From Vreelandella malpeensis (GTDB lineage Bacteria; Pseudomonadota; Gammaproteobacteria; Pseudomonadales; Halomonadaceae): a stretch of 64,000 bases of DNA. The notes under the pieces were generated by a model that had not been told where the DNA came from, made no database searches, and was given only the letters and a program-made list of their open reading frames with translations. Position 1 is the stretch's first letter. The number at the start of each line of letters is the position of its first letter. Of the stretch, positions 36,871-44,669 are shown piece by piece. The DNA lies in NCBI RefSeq assembly GCF_020622355.1, contig NZ_WHVL01000005.1, forward strand, positions 1 to 64,000, given 5' to 3'. A program made the position numbers and the translations under genes.

Positions 36871-38553
36871 CTACTCGCTCCCCTGGTGCGCGGCCATGAC
36901 GTGCGCCGCCAGCCTTTCCAGGTCGCTCTCGCTCCACCCTTCGGGCTCGACCAGCGCATTCCAGGCTTTGAGATAGTGCTCGGCGGCCACTTCATGTCCG
37001 TACCCCGGCGGTGCACCGCCGGTGGCCAGATCCACCAGCAGCTGGAACATGGTGACCACCGGGTACCAGCGCAGCGCCGGTGAGACGTCCGGGCCGCGGG
37101 GCGCGCGCATCCAGTCCGGCTCGCGCCAGAAGGCGGCGGGGTCGAAGAAGACGATCGGGTCGCTTGCGTACTGAAGGTAGGCAATGCGGAAGTCTCCCCA
37201 GGGTTCGGCGTAGCCGTCGTAGCCAAGGGTCTGGTTCATGAAGCGTACGCCGCGACCGCCGCGAAACACCGGAAGCCACTCGGGGGAGCCGGCGTCGCGG
37301 TCGGCGGTGACGCTGCGCCACGTGTCGCTTCGAAACGGCGGGCCGGCCCACAGTGCCCCGTCGAACGGGTCCTCGATAATGTCGTAGAAGTCAAAAGAGC
37401 GGTCGGAGTTGAGCGCCCCGAGGCTCAGTCCGAACAGGTAGAGCGCCGGGCGCTGGTTTTCCGGCAGCTCGCTCCAGTAGCGGTAAATGGCGATGAACAG
37501 GGCGCGAGCGCTCTCCACCCCATAGTCGCCCTCGGCGATCAGTGACAGGTGACTGGGCAGGTAGGAGTACTGCGCGGTGACCGTGGCGATGTCACCGCGC
37601 GTCAGGTACTCGATGGTGTCCTGGGCGCCGGGGTCTACCCAGCCGCGCCCGGTGGGGGTGGCTAGAACCAGCATCGAACGCTCGAAGCCGCCGATGCGCA
37701 CGAGCTCCGCCAGGGCAAGCTCGGCGCGCTCCTCGGCGGTTTCTCGAGCATTGAGCCCCACGTAGACCCGGATCGGGTCCAACGCCGGGGCGTTCAGGAA
37801 GTCACCGATCTCGTCTCCGTCAGGGCCTTCGGTAGTGAAGCGCCGGCCGCGGCTACCCAGCGCCTCCCAACTGATGAGCGAGGCGTCGCTTCCCGGGCGC
37901 AATGGGTCGAGGGGGGCGGCCAGGTCGTCCTGCATGACATCGTCGAGCTGCTGATAGAAGCGATCCGCAAAACGCAACGCGTGCGAGAACAGTACCCCTT
38001 CGATGAGCAGCCAGAAAAGCGCCAGTGCCGCCAGGCTGCCGAGCAGGTAGGCAAGGCGGCGTGGCAAGAAGAAGAACACCCGTCGGGACATCAGCCGATA
38101 AGTGCGTTTAAACGCCAGCCCGACAAGGTAGAAACCGAAAAAGATCAGCAGGGCAATGGCGGCGATGCTCACCCCGCGAGTACCGCTGTCGGGCTCCATG
38201 CCCATCAGCAGCCGGATGCCGTTTTGCCAGTTGGAGGCCTGCCAGAGAAACAGGGCGGCGACGAGGGCGCCGGCAAGCCAGGCCACGCGGGAGACCAGCC
38301 GGCGAGTGCGCGCGCGGGGCTCGGGAAGTCGCAGATAGCGCCATGCTTCGTGAAGCAGCACGCCGATCGCGTAACCGGCACTGATGCAAAGCCCCGAGAC
38401 GATGCCTTGGGCAAACAGCGGGCGCGGCACCAGGCTCGGCGTGAGCGAAAGGGCGAACAGGAGCGTGGCCGTGATGAGCCCCGTACTCGAGAAGCGCTCC
38501 AGAAAGCGCCGTACCCGCCACAAAGGACGGCTAGCGTTGAAAGGCTGCGACAT
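36871..38553 (-). CDS. Membrane alpha/beta hydrolase family protein (Abhydrolase_9 type)
   Basis: A 560-residue protein. Four to five membrane segments lie in residues ~20-230 (TGLITATLLFALSLTPSLVP; GIVSGLCISAGYAIGVLLHE). A C-terminal hydrolase domain follows with the nucleophile elbow LFGLSLGALNSD near residue 400 and WAGPPFRSDTW just after. The family's function is unknown; lipid or cell-envelope esterase roles have been suggested. The start at 38553 (MSQPF) lacks a strong ribosome site, so it may differ. It is the upstream minus-strand neighbour of yhhQ but has its own end 105 bases away. Confidence 0.85.
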   Translation of the reverse strand: MSQPFNASRPLWRVRRFLERFSSTGLITATLLFALSLTPSLVPRPLFAQGIVSGLCISAGYAIGVLLHEAWRYLRLPEPRARTRRLVSRVAWLAGALVAALFLWQASNWQNGIRLLMGMEPDSGTRGVSIAAIALLIFFGFYLVGLAFKRTYRLMSRRVFFFLPRRLAYLLGSLAALALFWLLIEGVLFSHALRFADRFYQQLDDVMQDDLAAPLDPLRPGSDASLISWEALGSRGRRFTTEGPDGDEIGDFLNAPALDPIRVYVGLNARETAEERAELALAELVRIGGFERSMLVLATPTGRGWVDPGAQDTIEYLTRGDIATVTAQYSYLPSHLSLIAEGDYGVESARALFIAIYRYWSELPENQRPALYLFGLSLGALNSDRSFDFYDIIEDPFDGALWAGPPFRSDTWRSVTADRDAGSPEWLPVFRGGRGVRFMNQTLGYDGYAEPWGDFRIAYLQYASDPIVFFDPAAFWREPDWMRAPRGPDVSPALRWYPVVTMFQLLVDLATGGAPPGYGHEVAAEHYLKAWNALVEPEGWSESDLERLAAHVMAAHQGSE

Positions 38554-38696
38554 CCTGTACCTATAAAAAATTGAATTCCAAGGATAGTTTATCAGATCCA
38601 CCTATACTGGAAGATGAAGCGCCGACAATAACAGGTGCGCGTTTCGTGCCACGTAGCCTTCGCCGGAAAAGGTTTTTGGCAACGTGGATCAAGGAA

Positions 38697-38724
38697 CCTA
38701 TTGCGACACGTAGTGTTCAATAGG
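38697..38724 (+). repeat. Leader hairpin before the zinc-ribbon gene
   Basis: CCTATTG (38697-38703) pairs with CAATAGG (38718-38724), and inside it ACAC pairs with GTGT around GTA, giving an 11-bp stem with a small internal loop. It ends 27 bases before the start codon at 38752. Confidence 0.6.
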
Positions 38725-38751
38725 AGAAGTGGCTAGGTCAGGAGAGACGAC

Positions 38752-38973
38752 ATGCAGCATATCGAGAAATGCGACAAGTGTGGCAAGGAGTATGACCCTT
38801 CAGCGAAGAAAGGTCCGCCAGAAGATCCTCAGAAATGCGATGAGTGCGGTGCCGATGTTCAACCCAAGCACCACCACCCGCATTCGGAATTTCTCGTCGA
38901 TGATGCCGATGGCGATCATCACTCCCTGGAAAAGACGTTGAGAGAGGCCTCGCACAAGGCCGATCGCGACTAG
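38752..38973 (+). CDS. Small zinc-ribbon protein of unknown function
   Basis: A 73-residue acidic protein with two CxxC knuckles (CDKCGKEYDPSAKK at residue 7 and CDECGADVQP near 29), which would bind one zinc. A histidine-rich patch (KHHHPHSE) and a charged helix follow. GGAGAG lies 6 bases before the ATG. No enzymatic motif is present. A leader hairpin precedes the gene and a strong terminator follows, so it is probably monocistronic. Confidence 0.8.
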   Translation: MQHIEKCDKCGKEYDPSAKKGPPEDPQKCDECGADVQPKHHHPHSEFLVDDADGDHHSLEKTLREASHKADRD

Positions 38974-38979
38974 ATACTC

Positions 38980-39008
38980 AAAGGCCCGGTCACTGACCGG
39001 GCCTTTTT
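38980..39008. terminator. Bidirectional terminator
   Basis: The AAGGCCCGGT/ACCGGGCCTT stem with TTTTT on the plus strand and AAA pairs on the other side separates the zinc-ribbon gene and the convergent small lipoprotein gene. Confidence 0.9.
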
Positions 39009-39023
39009 CGCTCGCGGGGCGAA

Positions 39024-39197
39024 TCAGAAGCCACTCTGGGTTCGGGCGCCGCGCAGGCAGTCACCGTAGTGCTTCGTGTCGCCCATCTCCTCAGCCTGTT
39101 TGCGGCATTCGGCGCTGCGCGACGAGGAGGGTCCGGAGGCGCAGCCAGCACTGGCCAGCATGACGCCGATTAGGGCGAGAGTCAGAAGATGTTTCAT
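39024..39197 (-). CDS. Small lipoprotein of unknown function
   Basis: 57 residues. The N-terminus is a lipoprotein signal (MKHLLTLALIGVMLASAGC) with lipobox ASAGC, so the mature form is ~38 residues with a diacylated cysteine. The mature part holds two further cysteines (AECRKQAEEMG...YGDCLRG) that could form a disulfide in the periplasm. GGAGAC precedes ATG 39197; a longer in-frame start four codons upstream is less likely. Confidence 0.75.
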   Translation of the reverse strand: MKHLLTLALIGVMLASAGCASGPSSSRSAECRKQAEEMGDTKHYGDCLRGARTQSGF

Positions 39198-39298
39198 TGA
39201 TGTCTCCAAGACGGTTGCGTGAGTGACACCTTTTGATGATACCAGCGATGACGCGAGAAGCGCATCGCCCGGTGTGTTCGAGACAGCGAGGTGATGTT

Positions 39299-39475
39299 AT
39301 GGAAAGAGTCTATGCCTGGGACGTAAAGCGAGAATGCGTGGTCTACCGTATCCCCGGTCACACGTTCGACGATGGTCGCGAAGACAGCGACTTCAATCCC
39401 GTATGGCTTCCCGCCAAGGCCGATGAGCTGCCCGAAGGGGTCAGCGTCGACGACCTGCGCGAAGTGGAAAGTTGA
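39299..39475 (+). CDS. Hypothetical small protein
   Basis: 58 residues (MERVYAWDVKRECVVYRI...). GAGGTG lies 6 bases before ATG 39299, so I prefer it to the upstream ATG at 39233. The protein is acidic with an internal DDGREDSDFNPVWLP stretch, has no membrane segment and fits no family I know. The stop is 24 bases from the end of a convergent small gene. Confidence 0.6.
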   Translation: MERVYAWDVKRECVVYRIPGHTFDDGREDSDFNPVWLPAKADELPEGVSVDDLREVES

Positions 39476-39499
39476 AAGAAGCGTCGTCGCACCGGGCGC

Positions 39500-39673
39500 T
39501 TATTGATTGCTTTCGTCGTTGAGGCGGGCGACCACCTCGTCCGCCTCTGGCTTGGTCGCCACGCGTTGATGCACCAGTGGAACATCTGCACGGGTATCGA
39601 CGACCCACCATTCGGGTTCCGCGTCGATGGCGGCATCTTCCTTTACTGCGCGATAGACGGCAAATCGGGTCAT
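39500..39673 (-). CDS. Hypothetical small acidic protein
   Basis: A 57-codon frame read by eye: MTRFAVYRAVKEDAAIDAEP followed by EWWVVDTRADVPLVHQRVAT and ending NDESNQ. A strong AAGGAG with a second AAGGA lies just before the ATG (39673). Composition is acidic and protein-like, unlike the opposing plus-strand frame, which is an overlapping shadow. The C-terminal KPEADEVVARLND looks like a helix. Function is unknown. Confidence 0.6.
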   Translation of the reverse strand: MTRFAVYRAVKEDAAIDAEPEWWVVDTRADVPLVHQRVATKPEADEVVARLNDESNQ

Positions 39674-39742
39674 GGTGATCCTTCTCCTTGTATGAGCGAA
39701 CTCTAAACGTAGTGCATCTTCACGTAATGGAGAAGGGCATGC

Positions 39743-40579
39743 TCACAGCGTCTCGTCGAGCCATGCCAGAAAGGTGTGCCAGGAGCGCTCGTCCGCTTGC
39801 TGATCATAACGGTCGCTTCCGAAGACGCTGAAAGCGTGAGGCGCACCAGAGTAGATGCCGATTTCATAATTCAGGCCGGCCTGTTCGAGCTCGTCGGCAA
39901 AGGTTGCCACGTCCTGAAGGCTTACCGATTCATCGGCGCCGCCGTGGGCGATGAAGATCGGCGCCGTATCGCTTGGGTAGCCTTGTCCTTCCGGTGTTTC
40001 CAGTCCGCCATGAAAGCTTGCGTAGGCAGCGATGTCATCGGTATTGCCTTCACGCGCCATTTCAAGCGCGACGGCGCCTCCAAAGCAGTAGCCAAGCACG
40101 ATGGTGCCGGTTGCCGCCCCCAGTGTGTGCGCCTATTCTAGTCCCGCCTGGGTGAGTTCGCGCATTCGCTGGCGATCATCATAGAGCGCCTGAGTCGCTG
40201 CTTGTTTCTCCTCCGTCGCCTGAGGGCGATGGCCTTCACCGAAAAGATCGACCGCGAAGGTGTCGAAGCCTTGTTCGGCCAGCATATCGGCGCGCTCGCG
40301 CTCGTAATCGTCGATACCATCCCAATCGTGCACGAGCAGAACGCTGCCTCTTGATGTCCCTTGGGCCTTGACGAAATAGCCTTCGAAAGCCTCGTTGTCG
40401 ACCTGGTAGTCGATATCTTCACCACTTGGCGAATAGCCGAGCGCCTGGACACTTACCGCCATAGTCGTACAGGCAACGACGTATTTGATGAACGGGTAAA
40501 TGGCAGGGCGTTTGCAAGACGCGATGGGCTGTACGGCGCTATGACCGACCCGTACCTGATGTTGAAATTGTGCTCGCAT
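39743..40579 (-). pseudogene. Dienelactone hydrolase family protein interrupted by an in-frame amber codon
   Basis: One continuous reading frame encodes a complete dienelactone-hydrolase-like protein except for TAG at 40133-40135, in the stretch GLE-stop-AHTLGAAT. Before the stop: a probable export signal (IKYVVACTTMAVSVQALG) and VLLVHDWDGIDDYERERADM. After it: the nucleophile elbow LGYCFGGAVALEMA with catalytic Cys, then HGGADESV (Asp) and SGAPHAFSVFG (His). No frameshift is needed to join the halves, so a single nonsense change explains it. The downstream part lacks a good ribosome site, so active enzyme is unlikely without readthrough. Confidence 0.8.
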
Positions 40580-40738
40580 TTGTTGCTCCAAGTGGTATAG
40601 GTAATGATATGGCCGAGGACACGTGGCGTTGAATCACCGTCCAAAGCACGGGTCTTTTTGAACTTCAAGGGCTTGCGTCTGGAACTACGGGACGGCATGC
40701 TTGTCCGTTGTTAGTACGACCACTAGGGAGCTTAGACC

Positions 40739-41419
40739 ATGGCGTTCAACGATTCGCATACCGTACGACCGCATAACGAACAGGCGGTCAGCGGTGCTAG
40801 AGCCAACAAGGTATTGCGCAACACCTATGCGCTGCTGGCCATGACGCTGCTGTTCTCTGCCGTGACTGCAGGTGCAGCCATCGCACTGGGCATTCAGCAG
40901 ATGAACATCTTCGTGTTTTTCATCGGTGCTTACGGGCTGATGTTCCTGGTCCACAAGACCGCCAATTCCGCGATGGGGCTACTCGCCACTTTCGCTTTCA
41001 CTGGTTTCATGGGCTTCACGCTCGGTCCGATCATCTCGGCCTACCTGACACTGCCCAACGGCGGCGCGCTGATCATGAACGCGCTGGCGATGACGGGCCT
41101 GACCTTCATCGGTCTTTCCGCCGTCGCGCTGATGACCAAGAAGGACTTCAGCTTCCTGGGCAACTTCCTGCTGGCCGGCGCCATCGTGCTGGTACTGGCC
41201 ATGGTGGCGGGGCTGATCTTCCAGATTCCGGCGCTGTCGCTGATGGTGTCTGCCGGTTTCGTGCTGTTCGCCTCCGCGGCGATACTGTACCAGACCAGTG
41301 AGATCGTTCACCGTGCCGGCGAGACCAACTACATCCTCGCGACGATCTCTCTTTACGTGTCGATCTACAACCTGTTCATCAGCCTGCTGTCTATCCTGGG
41401 CATCATGAGCAACGACTGA
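40739..41419 (+). CDS. yccA: Bax inhibitor-1/YccA family membrane protein
   Basis: A 226-residue protein with seven hydrophobic segments and a short charged N-terminus. Family segments include ALLAMTLLFSAVTAGAAIAL, GFMGFTLGPIISAYL and YQTSEIVHRAGETNYILATI. YccA in E. coli is an FtsH substrate that modulates FtsH proteolysis and protects jammed Sec translocons. It is followed by a UUCG-tetraloop terminator and then tusDCBE, an order seen in other gammaproteobacteria. Confidence 0.93.
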   Translation: MAFNDSHTVRPHNEQAVSGARANKVLRNTYALLAMTLLFSAVTAGAAIALGIQQMNIFVFFIGAYGLMFLVHKTANSAMGLLATFAFTGFMGFTLGPIISAYLTLPNGGALIMNALAMTGLTFIGLSAVALMTKKDFSFLGNFLLAGAIVLVLAMVAGLIFQIPALSLMVSAGFVLFASAAILYQTSEIVHRAGETNYILATISLYVSIYNLFISLLSILGIMSND

Positions 41420-41445
41420 TCGATACAATTTGCGCTACCCAAACA

Positions 41446-41473
41446 GGCCCTACTTCGGTAGGGTCTTTTTTTT
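41446..41473 (+). terminator. Rho-independent terminator after yccA
   Basis: GGCCCTAC-TTCG-GTAGGGTC (one G-T pair) followed by eight or more T. The tetraloop is UUCG. Confidence 0.93.
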
Positions 41474-41491
41474 ATTCGAGAGAAAGCGTGC

Positions 41492-41881
41492 ATGAAGTAC
41501 GGGCTACTGGTCACGGGGGCGCCCTATACAAGCCCGGCGCCCCATTCGGCCCTGCGATTCGCTCAGGCGCTGATAGCGAAAGGTCATGAGCTGGCGGGTG
41601 TCTTCTTTTACCAGGAAGGGGTGATGAATGCCTCTTCGCTGATGTGCCCGCCCCAGGATGAGCTCAATCTGCGAGATGCCTGGGTTGCGCTGCACGAGGC
41701 ACACGGGACTACCCTGGATGTCTGTATTGCCGCCGCGCTGCGGCGAGGCGTGCTGGATGATGCCGAAGCGAGACGGCATGGTCTCGAGAATGCAAGTTTC
41801 GACGCCCCCTTCGAGCTGACCGGGCTGGGCCAACTGCTCGAGTTGCAGCGCCGCTGCGACCGTTTCCTGACCTTTGCCTGA
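41492..41881 (+). CDS. tusD: Sulfurtransferase complex subunit TusD
   Basis: A 129-residue DsrE-family protein. TusD receives persulfide sulfur from TusA and relays it to TusE for 2-thiolation of the wobble uridine (mnm5s2U34). The acceptor cysteine lies in the motif TTLDVCIAAALRRGV near residue 78. MKYGLLVTGAPYTSPAPHSA is the typical N-terminus. It heads the tight tusDCBE run. Confidence 0.94.
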   Translation: MKYGLLVTGAPYTSPAPHSALRFAQALIAKGHELAGVFFYQEGVMNASSLMCPPQDELNLRDAWVALHEAHGTTLDVCIAAALRRGVLDDAEARRHGLENASFDAPFELTGLGQLLELQRRCDRFLTFA

Positions 41882-41890
41882 GAGGATGCC

Positions 41891-42256
41891 ATGGCCAATG
41901 ACGTTTCCCGCCTGATCACGCTCAGCCGAGCGCCTTACGACTCCAACGCCCTGCGTGAAGGTCTCGACGTTGCCTTGGTCGCGGCGGCCTTCGGCGAGCC
42001 GGTCACGCTACTTTTCCAAGGGCAGGGGGTGCTGGCGCTGGTCAAGGACCAGGCGGCGGGGGCGCCGGGACAGAAAGCCGTGCACCCGACCCTTGCGATG
42101 CTCGCGATGTACGATATCGACGAGTTGTTGGTGGCAGAGGAGAGCCTTCAAAGGCTCGGGCTTGCGGTCGAGCAGCTGATACCCGCTGCACGGGTAATCT
42201 CGAACGCTGAATTGGCCGCGCTGTATCGCGCCGGGCGCGACATTCTGCATTTTTGA
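41891..42256 (+). CDS. tusC: Sulfurtransferase complex subunit TusC
   Basis: A 121-residue DsrF-like subunit of the TusBCD heterohexamer. The start region LITLSRAPYDSNALREGLDV and the helix FGEPVTLLFQGQGVLAL match the family. The C-terminal half includes AMYDIDELLVAEESLQRLG. There is no catalytic cysteine, as usual for TusC. It begins 9 bases after tusD. Confidence 0.93.
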   Translation: MANDVSRLITLSRAPYDSNALREGLDVALVAAAFGEPVTLLFQGQGVLALVKDQAAGAPGQKAVHPTLAMLAMYDIDELLVAEESLQRLGLAVEQLIPAARVISNAELAALYRAGRDILHF

Positions 42257-42265
42257 GGGCGGAGC

Positions 42266-42553
42266 ATGCTGCATATTCTCAATAAGGCGCCGGCAAGCGA
42301 CCGGGCCGACGACATGCTCGCCGTGGTAAGCGAGACAGACGAGGTGGTGTTGATCGAGCAGGCCGTGCAGGCGTGCCTCGTACCGCACTGGCCAGGCTTC
42401 GAGCGCTGCCGGGGCCGCCTCTACCTCTTGGAGGAGGACCTGGCATCCCGTGGGCTTCTTGAAATGGCCAGGCGCGGCGCATTTTCCACCATCGATGTTG
42501 AAGGGTTCGTGGCCTTGAGCGAGCGACATACTCGGAGCGTGACGTGGTACTGA
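42266..42553 (+). CDS. tusB: Sulfurtransferase complex subunit TusB
   Basis: A 95-residue DsrH-like subunit. The opening MLHILNKAP is the standard TusB start, followed by EVVLIEQAVQACL. The region LYLLEEDLASRGL matches the family middle. GGAG precedes the ATG. It begins 9 bases after tusC and ends 1 base before tusE. Confidence 0.92.
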   Translation: MLHILNKAPASDRADDMLAVVSETDEVVLIEQAVQACLVPHWPGFERCRGRLYLLEEDLASRGLLEMARRGAFSTIDVEGFVALSERHTRSVTWY

Positions 42554-42554
42554 C

Positions 42555-42905
42555 ATGAGCGATAAAATTTTATACCGTTATCTTGATATGAAAGAAACCA
42601 TCGAATTAGACCCTGAAGGATATTTGGTCAATAGAGCGGACTGGTCGCCAGACATTGCCGAACGTCTGGCGCAAGAAGAGGGCCTTGCGCTCACCGAGGC
42701 TCACTGGGAAATTCTGCACGTGGCGCGGGATTTCTACGTACGCTTCGAGATGGCGCCAGCGATGCGGGCGCTGGTCAAGGCGACCCGGCTGGCGCTGGGC
42801 GACGAAAAGGGCAGTTCGATCTACCTGATGGGGCTTTTCCCCGAAAGTCCCGCCCGCCGCGTGGCTCGCCTCGCAGGGCTGCCCAAGCCCACCAACTGCC
42901 TATGA
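42555..42905 (+). CDS. tusE: Sulfur carrier TusE (DsrC family)
   Basis: A 116-residue DsrC-type carrier that accepts sulfur from TusBCD and hands it to MnmA. LDPEGYLVNRADWSPDIAER is at residue 16, the helix HWEILHVARDFYVRFEMAPA follows, and the C-terminal arm ends LPKPTNCL with the conserved penultimate cysteine. The second DsrC cysteine, found in sulfur oxidisers about 11 residues earlier, is absent (ARRVARLAG), so it is a TusE and not a DsrC. Confidence 0.94.
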   Translation: MSDKILYRYLDMKETIELDPEGYLVNRADWSPDIAERLAQEEGLALTEAHWEILHVARDFYVRFEMAPAMRALVKATRLALGDEKGSSIYLMGLFPESPARRVARLAGLPKPTNCL

Positions 42906-42907
42906 CG

Positions 42908-43540
42908 CTAGACCAGGTCGCCCCGGGTGCAGACCGACAGCACCACGGCGTCCTGGGCGCTGGTCGAAACCAGCGCGTGCCCCATGTCGCTGTCGAAGTA
43001 GATGCTGTCGCCCTGGCCAAGCGCAAGCGGGGCGTAGAACTCGGTGTAGAGCAGTATCTCGCCTTCGAGGATCATCAGAAACTCCTCGCCATCGTGGCGC
43101 ACCCACTGATGGTACTCGGCGAAATCCCGGGCGCGGACGATGGTCTTGAAAGGAATCATGCGCTTCTGGGCGAGCTGATGACCCAGAAGCTCGTGCTCGT
43201 AGGTGGGGGTCGGGTGAAGCTCACCCTTACCCTTGCGGGTCAGGTCGCGCCGGCCCATGGTGTACTGCTCGCGCTTGGGCGGGGTGAATAGCTGGGGCAG
43301 GTCGATATCGAGCCCGGCGATCAGCTTCTGGACGACGCTGAACGTCGGTGAGACCTGATCGTTCTCGATCTTGGAGAGCGTCGAGCGGGCAAGGCCGGTG
43401 CGCTGACTGACGTCCTCGAGGGTCCACTGGTTGGCCAGGCGAATCTCCTTGAGGCGCAGGCCCAGACGCAGCGGCTCCACGAAGGGTTTGCGTCCTGACG
43501 CGATGCGCAGCGCCGCCTGCTCGTCATAGCTCTCCGTCAT
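42908..43540 (-). CDS. XRE-family transcriptional regulator with cupin domain
   Basis: A 210-residue regulator. The helix-turn-helix (LRLKEIRLANQWTLEDVSQR) lies at ~25-75 and a C-terminal cupin at ~130-205 (GEEFLMILEGEILLYTEF; GQGDSIYFDSDMGHAL), which binds a small effector. The layout is that of PuuR-type regulators. The start at 43540 is chosen over 43585; its ribosome site is weak. It follows the deacetylase-family gene by 59 bases on the same strand and may be co-transcribed, a polyamine-related context being one option (inference). Confidence 0.9.
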   Translation of the reverse strand: MTESYDEQAALRIASGRKPFVEPLRLGLRLKEIRLANQWTLEDVSQRTGLARSTLSKIENDQVSPTFSVVQKLIAGLDIDLPQLFTPPKREQYTMGRRDLTRKGKGELHPTPTYEHELLGHQLAQKRMIPFKTIVRARDFAEYHQWVRHDGEEFLMILEGEILLYTEFYAPLALGQGDSIYFDSDMGHALVSTSAQDAVVLSVCTRGDLV

Positions 43541-43599
43541 GCTCTCTGCCCGTTGTCGAATGCCTGGGGAGCGCCATGGTACCACAGCTTGTCGGCGGC

Positions 43600-44544
43600 T
43601 CAGGCCGCCGGCGTTGCGAAAGGCAGGCCAAGCAAGGCCTTGACATGGGCCTCGCAGCCGCTGGCCAGCGACACCGGGTTGTAGCCACCCTCCAGCACCG
43701 ATACCAACCGGTTCTCGGCATAGAGCGCGGCGATTTCAATCGCCAACTGCGTGACCCAGTGGTAGTCCTCGTCATCGAGGCAGAGGTCGCCCATGGGATC
43801 GTCGCGGTGGGCGTCAAAGCCGGTGGAGAGCAATACCAGATCGGGCTTGAAGGCGTGCAGGGCGGGTAGCCAGTGGCGCTCGATCGACGCTCGGAACGCC
43901 GCACCGTCGCAACCCGACTCAAGCGGCGTATTGACCACGTTGTGCCATTCGCTTCTCAGGTAGCGCCAGGGATAGAAGGGGTATTGAAAACTCGTGCAGA
44001 TCAGCACGTTCGGATCGTTCTTGAAGATGTCGATGGTGCCGTTGCACTGATGAACATCGAAATCGAGGATCGCCACGCGGCGTGCACCATGCCTGGCCCG
44101 GGCGTGGGCAGCGCCCACGGCCACGTTGTTGTAGAAGCAGAATCCCATGGCCTCGGTGGCCTCGGCGTGATGTCCCGGCGGGCGCACCGCGCAGAAGACG
44201 TTGTCTGCCTGGCGTCGAAAGACCTGGTCCACCCCCTTGATCACCGCGCCGGCCGCGACCCGCGCAGCCTTGAGCGAGTCGGCATTCATCAGGGTATCAC
44301 TGTCGATCGCCGCCAGGCCCTTGCTGGGTAGGCACTTCTCCAGCGCCCGGAGGTGACGCGCGGGGTGAACGCGCTCGAGCGCCTCGAAGGATGCCTCCTT
44401 CGCTTCGCCCTGCATGGTCTGCTGCAAGAGTCCGCAAAGCGACAGGCGCGCGCGTATCGCCTCGAGCCGCGCCGGGCTTTCCGGGTGCTCCGGCCCCATG
44501 TGGTGCAAGATGCAGTGGGGATGGGTAAGGTAGGCGGTGATCAT
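43600..44544 (-). CDS. Histone deacetylase/AcuC/acetylpolyamine amidohydrolase family protein
   Basis: A 314-residue zinc amidohydrolase. The histidine dyad RPPGHHAEATEAMGFCFYNN is near residue 135. The metal ligands are in ILDFDVHQCNGT (Asp, His) near 175 and GFDAHRDDPMGD (Asp) near 260. The usual DVHHGNGT is DVHQCNGT here. The LEGGYNPVSLASG loop with GGY is near 290. Substrates in the family range from acetyl-lysine proteins to acetylpolyamines and cannot be told from sequence. It is divergent from the Pat-type acetyltransferase across 125 bases. Confidence 0.92.
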   Translation of the reverse strand: MITAYLTHPHCILHHMGPEHPESPARLEAIRARLSLCGLLQQTMQGEAKEASFEALERVHPARHLRALEKCLPSKGLAAIDSDTLMNADSLKAARVAAGAVIKGVDQVFRRQADNVFCAVRPPGHHAEATEAMGFCFYNNVAVGAAHARARHGARRVAILDFDVHQCNGTIDIFKNDPNVLICTSFQYPFYPWRYLRSEWHNVVNTPLESGCDGAAFRASIERHWLPALHAFKPDLVLLSTGFDAHRDDPMGDLCLDDEDYHWVTQLAIEIAALYAENRLVSVLEGGYNPVSLASGCEAHVKALLGLPFATPAA

Positions 44545-44669
44545 GCGCTCGCTCCGTTTATCGTCAGGCTACCTTAAACGTCATGTGGGCTTGCGCGACA
44601 CTGGTCATAGGTCGTAAACACATAGCTCGGTCGTACACAGAGAGTGGCACATTTTCGGGAGAGGCGTTC

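Noticed and set aside
39503..39706. Plus-strand 67-codon frame
   Set aside because: It has no ribosome site and directly overlaps the minus-strand 57-codon frame, which has a strong one.
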